From Coleofasciculaceae cyanobacterium (lineage in GTDB: Bacteria; Cyanobacteriota; Cyanobacteriia; Cyanobacteriales; Xenococcaceae), in contig DATNPK010000062.1 of NCBI GenBank assembly GCA_036703275.1, forward strand, positions 1-51,827: a DNA stretch of 51,827 nt, in the 5' to 3' direction. Of this stretch, positions 35,701 through 44,478 are shown one piece after another (the stretch's first letter is position 1; each line of letters begins with the position of its first letter). A model generated the notes under the pieces. The model worked only from the letters and a program-made list of their open reading frames with translations. It had not been told where the DNA came from and did no database searches. The position numbers were made by a program, and so were the translations under genes.

Positions 35701-35741
35701 CAGCCCTTTGATGAGAATTAATTGAATCAGGGGTTTTTTGT
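35701..35741 (+). terminator. Rho-independent terminator after the HLIP gene
   Basis: AGCCCTTTGAT pairs with AATCAGGGG (one offset) across an AT loop, directly followed by TTTTTTG and a second T-run. It lies 30 bases after the HLIP stop. Confidence 0.7.
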
Positions 35742-35793
35742 TTTTTTATCCCATTGAGCAAAAGTCATTAGAGATTTAGTCGTGGACTGAGCA

Positions 35794-35965
35794 GTCTGAA
35801 ATCTGGCTGTAAAAGTGTCCCCGTGCATGATATGCCCGTGCATGATTAGCTCCTACGTCCTAAAGGATACCGCTTCGCGACGCGAAGCTAGTCCTTTAGG
35901 GCATATCGCACAGATAAATACAGATGAATACAGGTGAATACAGATGATTGATTTGCTTACCAACC
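35794..35965. repeat. Interspersed palindromic repeat, copy B
   Basis: Same start (GTCTGAAATCTGGCTGTAAA) and end (GATTTGCTTACCAACC) as copy A at 32751, with a different middle: a duplicated CCCGTGCATGAT and nested hairpins built from TCCTAAAGGATACCGC, CGCGACGCGAAGC and TCCTTTAGGGC. The middle is the same module set seen at 43.2 and 43.5 kb. Confidence 0.8.
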
Positions 35966-36108
35966 GCGTCTAAGTTTTTGGCAAGTTTTGGTAGGATTTG
36001 CGATCGCGCTTTTACAAGAATTGACTTAGTATACTGGTGGGCTATATTGAAAATTTCTCTTCCAAATCCTGAGCAAAAATTCCTCCAGGCTTTAAACAAT
36101 GTCAGAAT

Positions 36109-37098
36109 TTAGATAATGTTTTCGATATCTTCTGGCATGATGGTCACAATGTTCTTCTTATTAAGCTGAGAAAGTTTGGTTAATCTTGTAGCTTGTTTTT
36201 CTATTGTTTTCTCAAAAAGATTACGTACTAACCTACCATTGCCAAAATCTTTATCTCTTTGATGATATAACTTGGTAAACTTGGTTAACAAAGCTTTTTT
36301 AGCCTCTTTATCTAGTTGATAATGATTAGAGTCGCAAATCTTTTGAAAAATAGCGAGTAATTCAACAGGTTGATAATCTTCAAAAGTAAAATAGCGGGTA
36401 AATCTTGATTGTAAGCCAGGATTGGATTGAATAAAGCGAGACATTTCATTAGGATAACCTGCGACAATAACTACTAAGCGATCGCGATAATCTTCCATTC
36501 TTTTTAGTAATGTATCGATTGCCTCTTGACCAAAATCATTACCTGCATTTTCGGGTTTTAAAGTATAAGCTTCATCAATAAACAGTACGCCATCTAAAGC
36601 TAATTTAATTAAATCGTCGGTTTTTTGTGCAGTATGTCCGACATACTGAGCGACCATTCCTGAACGATCTGTTTCAATACAATGTCCTTTTTGAAGAATG
36701 CCTAATTCTTGATAAATCTTACCCATAAGACGAGCAACCGTAGTTTTTCCAGTACCAGGAGAACCATAAAATACTAAATGTAAAGTAATCGAAACTTTAG
36801 ACAATCCAAGTTCTTGTCTTTTCTGTTGAATTTTTAGAAAGTTAATTAAATTATTAATTTCTGATTTAAGTTTTGTTAATCCTATTAAGCTATTTAATTC
36901 TCGTAGTATCTCTTCTATATTGTCTAAATTGTTTTTAGCTTCATCTTGATTTTGGGTAACCTTGTTGTTGATATTTTCTGTGTGGTTGAGAGTCTTAATA
37001 ATAGCTCGATCCTTTGCTTGACTTAACTGAAGTTTTAATAGTTCTAGTTCCCGATCTATACCAGGACTATGTTGGTTGTAAGCTCCCCAACTATACAT
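36109..37098 (-). CDS. CbxX/CfqX-type AAA+ ATPase
   Basis: The product is 329 residues. Residues ~15-70 are a charged coiled coil. Residues ~72-329 are an AAA+ module with Walker A GSPGTGKT (112-119), Walker B VLFIDEA (171-177) and the arginine-bearing stretch SNPGLQSRF. The fold matches CbbX/SpoVK-like ATPases. CbbX is a Rubisco activase in red-type organisms, but this protein has no Rubisco gene nearby, and the family in cyanobacteria is broader, so I do not call it an activase. It is a single gene. Confidence 0.85.
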   Translation of the reverse strand: MYSWGAYNQHSPGIDRELELLKLQLSQAKDRAIIKTLNHTENINNKVTQNQDEAKNNLDNIEEILRELNSLIGLTKLKSEINNLINFLKIQQKRQELGLSKVSITLHLVFYGSPGTGKTTVARLMGKIYQELGILQKGHCIETDRSGMVAQYVGHTAQKTDDLIKLALDGVLFIDEAYTLKPENAGNDFGQEAIDTLLKRMEDYRDRLVVIVAGYPNEMSRFIQSNPGLQSRFTRYFTFEDYQPVELLAIFQKICDSNHYQLDKEAKKALLTKFTKLYHQRDKDFGNGRLVRNLFEKTIEKQATRLTKLSQLNKKNIVTIMPEDIENII

Positions 37099-37454
37099 TT
37101 CAGAAATATCCTTATTTATTTATAACAATCAATATTTTAAACTTCATCAAAATAATAAAGCTGTGATTAAGATCAATAGTTAAAACTTTAAAATAACGTA
37201 CTTTAAATAGATTAGTTTATTTCATTATTAATTAATAGTTTGTCATCAATTAACATGACTATAAATATTTTTAAAAATCTCTAAATGTTCTTGTAGCAGG
37301 ACAATAGTGTTAGCAGCGATCGCGATCTAGAATACGGCTTTAATTGTGAACAAGCCAGCGATAAGCACCAGTAGAACGATAACGTAATAGCAATAGCAAT
37401 TCTTCGTTTAATGCGCGATCGCTGCAATCGTCGTACGACTCGGTTTAATTTTCT
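37099..37454. other. Gap with a possible PAS-domain fragment
   Basis: The AT-rich first half has no gene. The second half (37320-37425) contains minus-strand coding-like sequence around RYRSTGAYRWLVHN, the pattern of a PAS/PAC domain end, followed by a stop. There is no start or continuation, so it is at most a gene shred. Confidence 0.35.
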
Positions 37455-38789
37455 TCATCTGGCTAAAAGCTCTTTCTTAATTGTCAGATAACGCTGCTCA
37501 ATATCTTTTTTGTCTAATTCTTCGGATATAGCTTGCTGGCTATTGCGTCTAATCATCTCAGCATGACGCAAAAGTATTTTGCGCTCTTGAGGAGTTGATG
37601 TAAAACGAGCAACTGTGGCGATCGCTTCTAACAAACGAATAGTTACAGCAACATCGCTTTTGCCGTACTGTCGAATCTGATTAAAAGCCGTATTAATTAA
37701 CCCTGTAAATGTTACTCTTTCGACAATAACGCGAAGATTTTTATGGTCATCGTAACGGTAGGGAGAAGGAAAGTTTCTTTGGGCGAGGCGAGACAATCCT
37801 GCACTGAGGCGATCTATACAGCGAATTGCGGTAAACGGGTCGTTAACACCAGGAGAAATGGCGCGTAAGGCGATTTCAACTAATTGTTCGATGGGAAATT
37901 CTACATCTTGTTGCTCGGTTCGTTCCTTGTCTAAAATAAAAGCATCGTTTAGCTGTTTAGCAAGTTGTCGCGTGATCCGTTCTCTAGGATAAACCATTAT
38001 CAACTCACTACCTTTGACGATAAACTGACCAGGGCGATAATTGAGACGCAATAGCAAATCGTGCTTACAGGCAAACTTCATTAATTCTTTATTGTCGATC
38101 ACCTGTAAATAACCATTACTCTGCGCTCTCACCCTGTAAGCATCCGAGTCAAAATCGGTTGGAAGTTCTTCTGTTGACTGCGTTAATTGGGATACACCTT
38201 GTCCGATTCTTTCGGGAAAGAGGCGATCGATGGCGCGGTCTAAATCGGCACTCGTTTCGACAATAACGTGGGACACCTGAATGATGGTAGAAGCATGATC
38301 GATAAAGTAGATCAATACGCCGATCGAAGCGATCGCCAGTAGCAAACCCACTGTAACAGATAGTTGTGGTACAAAGGAATTGTAATCGTCTCCGTCTCCA
38401 CGAATAGTTCGCAGGACAAGCAACGAATAAATGAATGTCCCGATAAATGTACCCAAAACAATTTGATTGCCCTTATCCTGCATAAAGTTACGCAGTAGCC
38501 TAGGGCCGAAATTAGAAGCAGCTAACTGAAGCGCTACAATCGTAATCGAAAAGACTGTACCAGTAACGCCGATAGTGGAACTGGCAACGGCACTAAGCAC
38601 TTCACGCGCTCCGTTAGAGCCACCAGTATATATCCAGCCCCATTTCTCCAGTGGTCCATAATAGCCTAGGTGATCGAGCCTTAGCATAGTAAATGCTAAG
38701 GCGAGCGCTACAAACGCAAAGATAGTGGGCAAAAACCAGTAACTAGAGTTAAGCGAGTCCCAAAGTTTGCCAAGTTTAACATTTTTCAT
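37455..38789 (-). CDS. DUF2254 membrane protein
   Basis: The product is 444 residues. Four hydrophobic segments lie in the first ~170 residues (WFLPTIFAFVALALAFTML, SSTIGVTGTVFSITIVALQL, GTFIGTFIYSLLVL, VTVGLLLAIASIGVLIYFID). A cytosolic domain follows with SPGVNDPFTAIRCIDRL, characteristic of DUF2254. Function is unknown in the family. It overlaps the upstream MscS channel gene by 4 bases (coupled translation), suggesting a joint role in membrane or osmotic stress; that is inference from context. Confidence 0.88.
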   Translation of the reverse strand: MKNVKLGKLWDSLNSSYWFLPTIFAFVALALAFTMLRLDHLGYYGPLEKWGWIYTGGSNGAREVLSAVASSTIGVTGTVFSITIVALQLAASNFGPRLLRNFMQDKGNQIVLGTFIGTFIYSLLVLRTIRGDGDDYNSFVPQLSVTVGLLLAIASIGVLIYFIDHASTIIQVSHVIVETSADLDRAIDRLFPERIGQGVSQLTQSTEELPTDFDSDAYRVRAQSNGYLQVIDNKELMKFACKHDLLLRLNYRPGQFIVKGSELIMVYPRERITRQLAKQLNDAFILDKERTEQQDVEFPIEQLVEIALRAISPGVNDPFTAIRCIDRLSAGLSRLAQRNFPSPYRYDDHKNLRVIVERVTFTGLINTAFNQIRQYGKSDVAVTIRLLEAIATVARFTSTPQERKILLRHAEMIRRNSQQAISEELDKKDIEQRYLTIKKELLAR

Positions 38790-39811
38790 AGTTGCTCCTG
38801 GCTCGAGTTCGTCTGTTTTTCCTGTCCACTGCTACCGTTTCTCGACGCTCGCATTTGCGCTATGCTTCTAAGAGAATCGCTAATGCCGCGAGCTTTTGGA
38901 ACTTCCTTGTTTCCTGCTGGCCAACCTTCTCTCTGACGAGAGCGATCGCCGTCTGTCTCTTCGGTTTGGTCGTGGAAAAGTATTTGTTGGCTTGGAAAAG
39001 GCAGATCGATTCCATTAGCCGTCAGTTTATTTTTAATTGCTGCCAAAATTTTATCACGTGCGTCAAGATCGTCTGATCTTCGCGGTGGTTTAATCCACCA
39101 TCTGGCACGGATATTGACAGTGCTTTCAGCAAGATCGACTACTAACACGTCAGGAGCAGGCTCTCTAAGCGTTGTATCTATACTGTAGATCGCTTCAAGC
39201 ATCAACTGTTTTGCTCGATCGAGGTCGTCGCCATAACCAATACCGACATCGTATTCCATTCGACGACTTTCAAAAGCTGTGTTTACGGTGACTGAATTGG
39301 TAAACAGTTCAGAATTGGGAATAACAATGCGACGACCATCATAGGTTCTAATCGTAGTCGCACGGGTTTGAATATTTTCAACCGTTCCTTCATATTCTTG
39401 GAAGACAATCTGGTCGTCAATTTGAAATGGCTCTGTCAAAAGAATTAAAATACCAGCTAGAAAGTTCTGCAAAATATCGCGAAAAGCAAAACCAATAGCA
39501 ACACCACTAATTCCTAATAGTTGCACCAAATCTCCCGCCCTAAATGTTGGGATAATAATAGACAAAGCGACAAACAAACCAATGAGAATGACCGTTCCTT
39601 GAGCTAAGCGTCCCAACACCATTCCCAAATTTCTCGCTTGTCGATGCCTGCGGGTGAGACGTTTAACGACTATTTTTAGCCATCTGGCGGCGAAAAAAAA
39701 CGCGAAAAAGGCGATCGCAGCTAAGACAATATTGGGCAAGATGAGAATAGAACTATTAATTAATTCTTCAATTTTTGCCCATGCTGCTGCAATTGTTTCT
39801 TGGAAATTCAT
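38786..39811 (-). CDS. MscS-family mechanosensitive channel
   Basis: The product is 341 residues. Three hydrophobic segments lie in residues ~20-135. The pore-lining helix and beta domain follow with the MscS signature (AIGFAFRDILQNFLAGILIL, then IDDQIVFQEYEGTVENIQ and IPNSELFTNSVTVN). The C-terminal ~65 residues are polar, Arg/Gln/Ser-rich and probably disordered. It forms a small-conductance channel releasing solutes on hypo-osmotic shock. It is first gene of a two-gene unit with the DUF2254 protein. Confidence 0.93.
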   Translation of the reverse strand: MNFQETIAAAWAKIEELINSSILILPNIVLAAIAFFAFFFAARWLKIVVKRLTRRHRQARNLGMVLGRLAQGTVILIGLFVALSIIIPTFRAGDLVQLLGISGVAIGFAFRDILQNFLAGILILLTEPFQIDDQIVFQEYEGTVENIQTRATTIRTYDGRRIVIPNSELFTNSVTVNTAFESRRMEYDVGIGYGDDLDRAKQLMLEAIYSIDTTLREPAPDVLVVDLAESTVNIRARWWIKPPRRSDDLDARDKILAAIKNKLTANGIDLPFPSQQILFHDQTEETDGDRSRQREGWPAGNKEVPKARGISDSLRSIAQMRASRNGSSGQEKQTNSSQEQL

Positions 39812-39972
39812 GGTTAATTTTGTTCGACTTAGGTTTCATTTTTTGAAGAGAGTATTGATTAATATAATTAAAACAACTGTTTTGTAAATCCATCTTAGGT
39901 TAGGTATTTTTCCTCCCCCAATTAATTACGCGCCAGAACTTATTGTTTTTACCCTCCCAGCCTCTCGGTAAC

Positions 39973-40920
39973 ATGAATTTCAACGATATTATTTCTTTCT
40001 GGGCTATTTGCTATCGCACTGGCATTAGTGCATTTCTTGGCAGGTAGGTTGCGCTTTTAAAAACTACCCCTCGTAACATTTGGCTATCGTTTGCCAGTGG
40101 AGTTTCAGTTGCCTACGTTTTCGTTCATAATTTTACCCGAACTTAGTCAAGCTCAAAAGACTGCTACGGGAGTAATGGGCGAAGCAGTGCTTTTTTTAGC
40201 TAATGTGGCAAGAAGCCCGACATCATAATCTTGGATTTGATGTTCGGATGAATTGCCAACAGGGTGTAGATCGGGTAACCGATTCGTAGTATGATAGTTT
40301 TAATTTTTGATAGGTCTGCATGGTAATGACATGGGCTGTTGATTCGGGGAATAGCGGTAAGAGGGATGTAGCTTTGTACGTGAACCCGACCCGCCGTAAG
40401 GGAATAACTTACGATCCAAGTAGCGATACCTGTACAAGTAAAATCCAAGTATTTTGACCTGCGGGACGCGGGGCAAAGCCTATCGCCTGGACTTAAGACC
40501 AAACTGTGCTTGCATGGAGAGGCAGACCTTTGGGTAGGAAGCCGACATCGTAATCTTTGATTCGATGTGGGTAGTTCACTATCGCGTCAAGGCAACCAAA
40601 GAGCAGGAAGAGACGTGAGAGAAACGGAGGTTTTTTGGCTGCACGTTGTTTCTTTTGCTCTCTACAATGGGCTAATTGGCTATCTGCTGGTACATCGGGA
40701 AGAACCAGGGTTTTTGAGTTTATGTTTCTTTTTCTTGGCAATGGCGTTGCATTTTGTGGTCAATAACTTTGGGTTACGAGAAAATCATAAACACGCCTAT
40801 CATAATCTCGGTCGTTGGATACTAGCAGCAGCAATTATTTTTGGCTGGGTAATTGGGTGTCGTTTTTGGTCGTTTGCCTTAAATGCAGGGATCTATGCAA
40901 TACTATTGCTGGCATTATAA
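39973..40920 (+). pseudogene. Polytopic membrane protein, broken by frameshifts and an inserted element
   Basis: Pieces of one membrane-protein gene lie in order on the plus strand: ISTILFLSGLFAIALALVHF, then NIWLSFASGVSVAYVFVH in a second frame, ILPELSQAQKT and GEAVLFLANV in a third. A mobile-element remnant (about 40208-40579) then interrupts. The rest resumes at RETEVFWLHVVSFALYNGLI and runs to LNAGIYAILLLAL (40920). The junction GWVIG-CRFWSFAL shows a further internal deletion. At least three frameshifts precede the insertion, and the frame is shifted even just after ATG 39973. The last 117 codons are open but start inside the element, so no functional product is expected. The intact family is an uncharacterised ~250-residue cyanobacterial membrane protein. 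Confidence 0.8.
40208..40579 (+). mobile_element. IS200/IS605-type (TnpB-class) remnant
   Basis: Two imperfect hairpins bound the segment: GAAGCCCGACATCATAATCT...TTGATGTTCGG (40213-40249) and GAAGCCGACATCGTAATCTT...GATGTGGGTAGTTCAC (40538-40579). The second has the usual look of the right end of IS1341/IS605 elements, where a TnpB stop is followed by the hairpin end of the guide (omega) RNA. Just upstream, a plus-strand frame ends CMERQTFG-TAG (40535-40537), like a TnpB C-terminus. The rest of tnpB is gone. The element interrupts a membrane-protein gene. Confidence 0.55.
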
Positions 40921-41085
40921 AAGGGGGAGCCTGAATCGATAAAACTCTTCACTTTTTCTCTAGTCTGTGGGTGAAAGTGCCATCGGACTCAGTTTACAGA
41001 TTGTTGAAATTAATTCTCATTTGCTTCTAAAATCTATTGTTAGTAGAGCGATCGCGCCAGATAGCTAATTATCCACCGCTAACAA

Positions 41086-41450
41086 ATGAAAATACTTACA
41101 GAAGAACAATTATTAGAGCAAACTTTAAACACGAGAGGAACAAGAGAACTAATTTATAATGTCGATGGTTTTGATCGGATTGAAAATCTACAACATAGTT
41201 CATATCAAAGCAGTATCAAAATAGACTCAATGCCTTATATCGCAACAGTGATGATATCCAAGATGTCGATCAAAATATTGAGCGGTTTTATATTTCCGCT
41301 GTGGTGACTTAGAAGATTGGCGATCGCACTGACCTTAATTTTGAATTAGAATATCTTAACGAAGATCGACCACCTAGTTTTGGTGTTTCTGCCATTGGTG
41401 ACGAGATTGCCGATGTTCCCCTGGATCGTATTACGAATGAAGCCGACGAC
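41086..41450 (+). pseudogene. TonB-dependent siderophore receptor, fragments
   Basis: The first frame (ATG 41086) has ILTEEQLLEQT, like the start of a TonB plug domain, then RGTRELIYNVDGFDRIE. After ~41233 the frame shifts to NSDDIQDVDQNIERFYISAV, hits TAG at 41310-41312, and continues as DRTDLNFELEYLNEDRPPSF and DEIADVPLDRITNEADD, which are typical outer-membrane barrel strands of cyanobacterial siderophore receptors. Large internal deletions, one frameshift and one stop make it non-functional. It is joined directly to the MFS remnant at about 41450. Iron-uptake function is inferred from the family. Confidence 0.65.
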
Positions 41451-42548
41451 TGGGCTTGGTCAGTTACGGGAAGAGCTACTCCTTTGTCATTAATCTTATT
41501 TTTCGTGCAAACCCCCAGAGTTATCGTCTCTTTGTTTGCTGGAGTCCTAGTCGATCGCTATAGTCGTAAACTGCTAATAATTATCAGCGATTTGGCAGCA
41601 GGGACTTCCACAATTGCTATTCTGGTACTTTTTTTTACCAACAATCTTGAAATATGGCATCTATACTGCACCGCAGCAGTAAATAGTCTGTTTGGCTTTC
41701 TTCAGGGGTTAGCTTACTCTTCCTCACTCTCTCTCATTGTTTCCCCGCAACATTACACCAGAGCTACCGCGTTTAATTCGGTTCAGATATCTGGGTCTTA
41801 TATTTTAGCTCCTGCTTTGGCTGGAAGCTTATACCCTTTGATTAGTTTAAAAGGAATTTTGATTATCGATATTGCTACTTTATATTATGGCGATCGCAAC
41901 TTTAATCATAGTCACAATTCCTCAACCTAGTCTGAGTCAGGTTACTCAGCATATTCGTAACCCAAAACAAGAGCTAACCTTTGGCTTGCGCTACCTATTT
42001 AGATATCCCCATTTGTTAGCAATTTTGTTTTTTTTGCTAATCAATAACTTAATTGACAGCGTTAATTTTGCCATTTTACCTGCAATGGTTTTAGCTCGCA
42101 GTAATAACAATCCGACAGTGTGGGGTAGACTTGTCAGCACCTTTGGTATTGGCGGTTTGCTCGGCGCAGCAACAATTAGTATTTGGAATATACCAAAACG
42201 TCGCATTCATGGATTATTACTCGGTAGTGCGATCTCGAAAGCAGGTTTAATTCTGCTATCAGTAACACAAGCCATATTTTTTCAACTGGCTGCTGCGGTT
42301 ATTAGTGGTTTTTGCTGCCCGCGATCTGATTGCAGGTATTGCTACACCTTTAGGAGCTGCGGTCGCTGGTGTTTTAGCCGATCGCTTCTTTGAGCCAGCA
42401 ATGAAGACTAATAGTAGCTTATCTAAGATTTTCGGCGGTATATTTGGCGCTCAAACTGGTGCGGGAATGGCATTGACGATCTCTTTAGTCTCTGGTTGCG
42501 GTTGTTGCGATCGCTATTGCTGGATATGCTTTTCCTCTTTATACGTAA
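41451..42548 (+). pseudogene. MFS transporter (MFS_3, enterobactin-exporter-like), multiply frameshifted
   Basis: The first frame joins the TonB debris with WAWSVTGRATPLSLILFF, then TPRVIVSLFAGVLVDRYSRK (the conserved loop 2-3 motif) and seven or so helices to DIATLY. At about 41880 the frame shifts to ATLIIVTIPQPSLSQVTQH. Near 42300-42310 it shifts again to VFAARDLIAGIATPLGAAVA, with an internal deletion at that point. A final shift near 42490 gives VAIAIAGYAFPLYT-TAA at 42548. No uninterrupted transporter can be made. Intact relatives of this type often sit beside TonB receptors and export siderophores, which matches the neighbour. Confidence 0.82.
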
Positions 42549-42606
42549 TTAGAGCTTAGAGCTAATTGACTAGCATTCACTATCTTAAGTTTTAAGTCTT
42601 AAGTGT

Positions 42607-42786
42607 TTAAAAACTTGAATTACGACGTGAATTTCTGCAAAGCCGAGGTAAATTTTGCTCAGAATGTTCCCTAGCGATAACAACTTCCCAAACTTCTGAC
42701 CAGCGTTCTTCAATTAGAGTTCTCATTTTTTCTGATTGCCACTGAGGAGGCCTACTTCTGTGATGCTTGTCAAGTGTATTCATCAT
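42607..42786 (-). CDS. Small basic protein of unknown function (59 residues)
   Basis: ATG 42786 (or the adjacent ATG 42783) opens MNTLDKHHRSRPPQWQSEKM, then RTLIEERWSEVWEVVIAREH and a basic tail. It is an amphipathic helix flanked by Arg/His-rich ends. A weak purine run (AAGAAG) lies ~9 bases upstream. It could be a real small protein or the stub of a larger gene; I do not recognise it. Confidence 0.35.
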   Translation of the reverse strand: MMNTLDKHHRSRPPQWQSEKMRTLIEERWSEVWEVVIAREHSEQNLPRLCRNSRRNSSF

Positions 42787-43212
42787 TGATTTTTGCTTCT
42801 TAACTATTAAGAGTTATTTGCAGTAATTATTGGCTTAAGTCAAGAAAATAGAAGGTAACCTGATAGATTAACCAATTACTGACCAAAGTATAAACTTCTT
42901 TTTTTGCCAACAAAAATAATCTATCATTTTTTCTAACTAATTGCTATTAATTCTCAATAACTGAGTAATTAATAATGAAGATGCGATCGCCAAAATTGAA
43001 TCGCTAACTAACATTGCACCTTGGCATAATTTCGCTGATGCCAACCCATAAAACGCAGAGATAAAGAATATCAGCAGTATTGGTATGAGTATGAGAAATG
43101 CCGGTAGGGCGATCGCCTGACCAAGACAAATAAATTAGGCGTTGCTGAATAAAATGATTATATGATTCTTACAACTAAGCAAATTAATTAAAAAGCTAAT
43201 AGCTGATAGCTA

Positions 43213-43302
43213 TATGCCCGTGCATAATTTGCGGAGCTAGTCCTAAAGGATACCGCTTCGCATATGCTTTAGCATACACCTTCGGATATACTCTTGTAGT
43301 AT
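43213..43302. repeat. Interspersed palindromic repeat, copy D
   Basis: Contains GCCCGTGCATAAT, GTCCTAAAGGATACCGCTTC and the palindromic unit CATATGCTTTAGCATACACC, ending in CTTCGGATAT. It shares these modules with copy B and with the element at 43.43 kb. It is non-coding. Confidence 0.7.
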
Positions 43303-43433
43303 AGTTTAAATCAGCAACGTCATAAATCATTTTTCTTTTCAAAAACTAACTAAAATTTTTTGGTCTTACTTCTATCAATAGAGATAGTTAAATCACAGTT
43401 TCTTATGTTGAGTCAAGCTAAACTCAAAGCTTA

Positions 43434-43632
43434 TAGCAATTCTCATATTTATAAGGTAAACCTCAATTAGGCGTGAACCATTAGCCCTAAAGGATACCGC
43501 TTCGCGTGACGCGAAGCGGTATCCTTTAGGGCATATGCTTTAGCATACACCTTCGGATATCGCGTCCCATTGGCTATTAGCAAAAACCAGGGTGTCAGAC
43601 TGTACCTTACGTGAATAAGAACCGCTATAGAT
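43434..43632. mobile_element. MITE-like element with nested perfect palindrome
   Basis: Imperfect terminal inverted repeats of ~28 bases (TATAGCAATTCTCATATTTA at the left; the inverse GAATAAGAACCGCTATAG at the right), next to TA dinucleotides. It is non-coding, 199 bases, carrying the perfect inverted repeat at 43484-43532 plus the CATATGCTTTAGCATACACC unit. The left end matches that of the MITE at 25297. Confidence 0.55.
43484..43532. repeat. Perfect 24-bp inverted repeat with 1-nt spacer
   Basis: Left arm 43484-43507 (starts GCCCTAAAGGATACCG, ends CTTCGCGT) and right arm 43509-43532 are exact inverses, separated by a single G at 43508. On RNA or extruded DNA this would form an almost loop-less hairpin. 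Half-arms of the same sequence occur at 35.8 and 43.2 kb. Confidence 0.9.
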
Positions 43633-43666
43633 TAATAATTAATATTTTTCCTAAGCTGTTTAATAT

Positions 43667-44452
43667 ATGCGTCTTTTTAATCAGATTAATTTACAAACTC
43701 CAGAAAGTGTTGAGCTAGAGTTTACTTTGGCAGGGATTGGTAATCGCTCTTTTGCTCTAATAATTGATTATCTTGTCTTTGGTTTAACTATTTTATTAGT
43801 TTGGATTATTAGTGCTTTTTTGGCTTTTCAGCTTGTTCCTAATCTAGTCGTTAGTGGAGTTTTAGACCTGGTCGAACAATGGATTTTAGCAATTCAATTT
43901 ATAACTAGCTTTGCTATTTATGTAGATTATTTTGTTGTTTTAGAAACTTTATGGCAAGGACAAACACCAGGAAAAAAATGGACAAAAATTAGAGTTATTC
44001 GTGACAATGGCAAACCAGAAAGATTACCTCAAGCAATCTTACGGGCATTACTCAGACCTGTAGATGATATATTATTTGTGGGCGTATTTTTGATTATTTT
44101 TTCTCAACAAGAAAAGCGCCTTGGCGACATGGTTGCAGGAACAATAGTAGTTCAAGAAGAACAAGGCTCAAAATTAGCTAATGTTGACATTTCTTCTGAA
44201 GCTGAAGATTTAGCAATTCAATTAAGAATAGAATCGGAAATAGCTAATTTATTGCCTGAAGACTATGCCACTATCCGCGATTTCCTCCAGCGGCGAAAAA
44301 ATATTATGTTGCAATATCAGCACCAATTAAGCCGTAAACTAGCCGAACAAGTTAAAGAAATTATTCTTTTAGATGAGATCCCAGAAGGTTACAGTCATAG
44401 TCAATTTTTAGAAGCAACATATTTGGCTTATCAACAAAACAATAATTATTGA
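43667..44452 (+). CDS. RDD-family membrane protein
   Basis: The product is 261 residues. The RDD domain (~15-170) begins ELEFTLAGIGNRSFALIIDY and has three hydrophobic helices plus GQTPGKKWTKIRVIRDNGKP and DDILFVGVFLIIFSQQEKRLGD. The C-terminal 90 residues are a soluble, helical, charged region (LPEDYATIRDFLQRRKNIML). RDD proteins are of diverse or unknown role, some Na+/H+ antiport. Its promoter would lie within or next to the MITE just upstream (43434-43632). Confidence 0.88.
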   Translation: MRLFNQINLQTPESVELEFTLAGIGNRSFALIIDYLVFGLTILLVWIISAFLAFQLVPNLVVSGVLDLVEQWILAIQFITSFAIYVDYFVVLETLWQGQTPGKKWTKIRVIRDNGKPERLPQAILRALLRPVDDILFVGVFLIIFSQQEKRLGDMVAGTIVVQEEQGSKLANVDISSEAEDLAIQLRIESEIANLLPEDYATIRDFLQRRKNIMLQYQHQLSRKLAEQVKEIILLDEIPEGYSHSQFLEATYLAYQQNNNY

Positions 44453-44478
44453 ATGGAAGAGGTAAAGCGTTACTTTAT

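Noticed and set aside
35896-36099. Minus-strand 67-codon frame over repeat copy B.
   Set aside because: It overlaps the interspersed repeat and has no domain or ribosome-binding site.
36109-37098. AAA+ protein considered as Rubisco activase CbbX.
   Set aside because: No Rubisco or Calvin-cycle gene is nearby, and the N-terminus is a generic coiled coil; only the broader CbxX/CfqX family is supported.
40567-40920. Open frame of 117 codons annotated as an intact small membrane protein.
   Set aside because: Its start lies in the IS-remnant end, and it equals the C-terminal part of a longer protein whose earlier pieces lie upstream in other frames; kept as part of the pseudogene.
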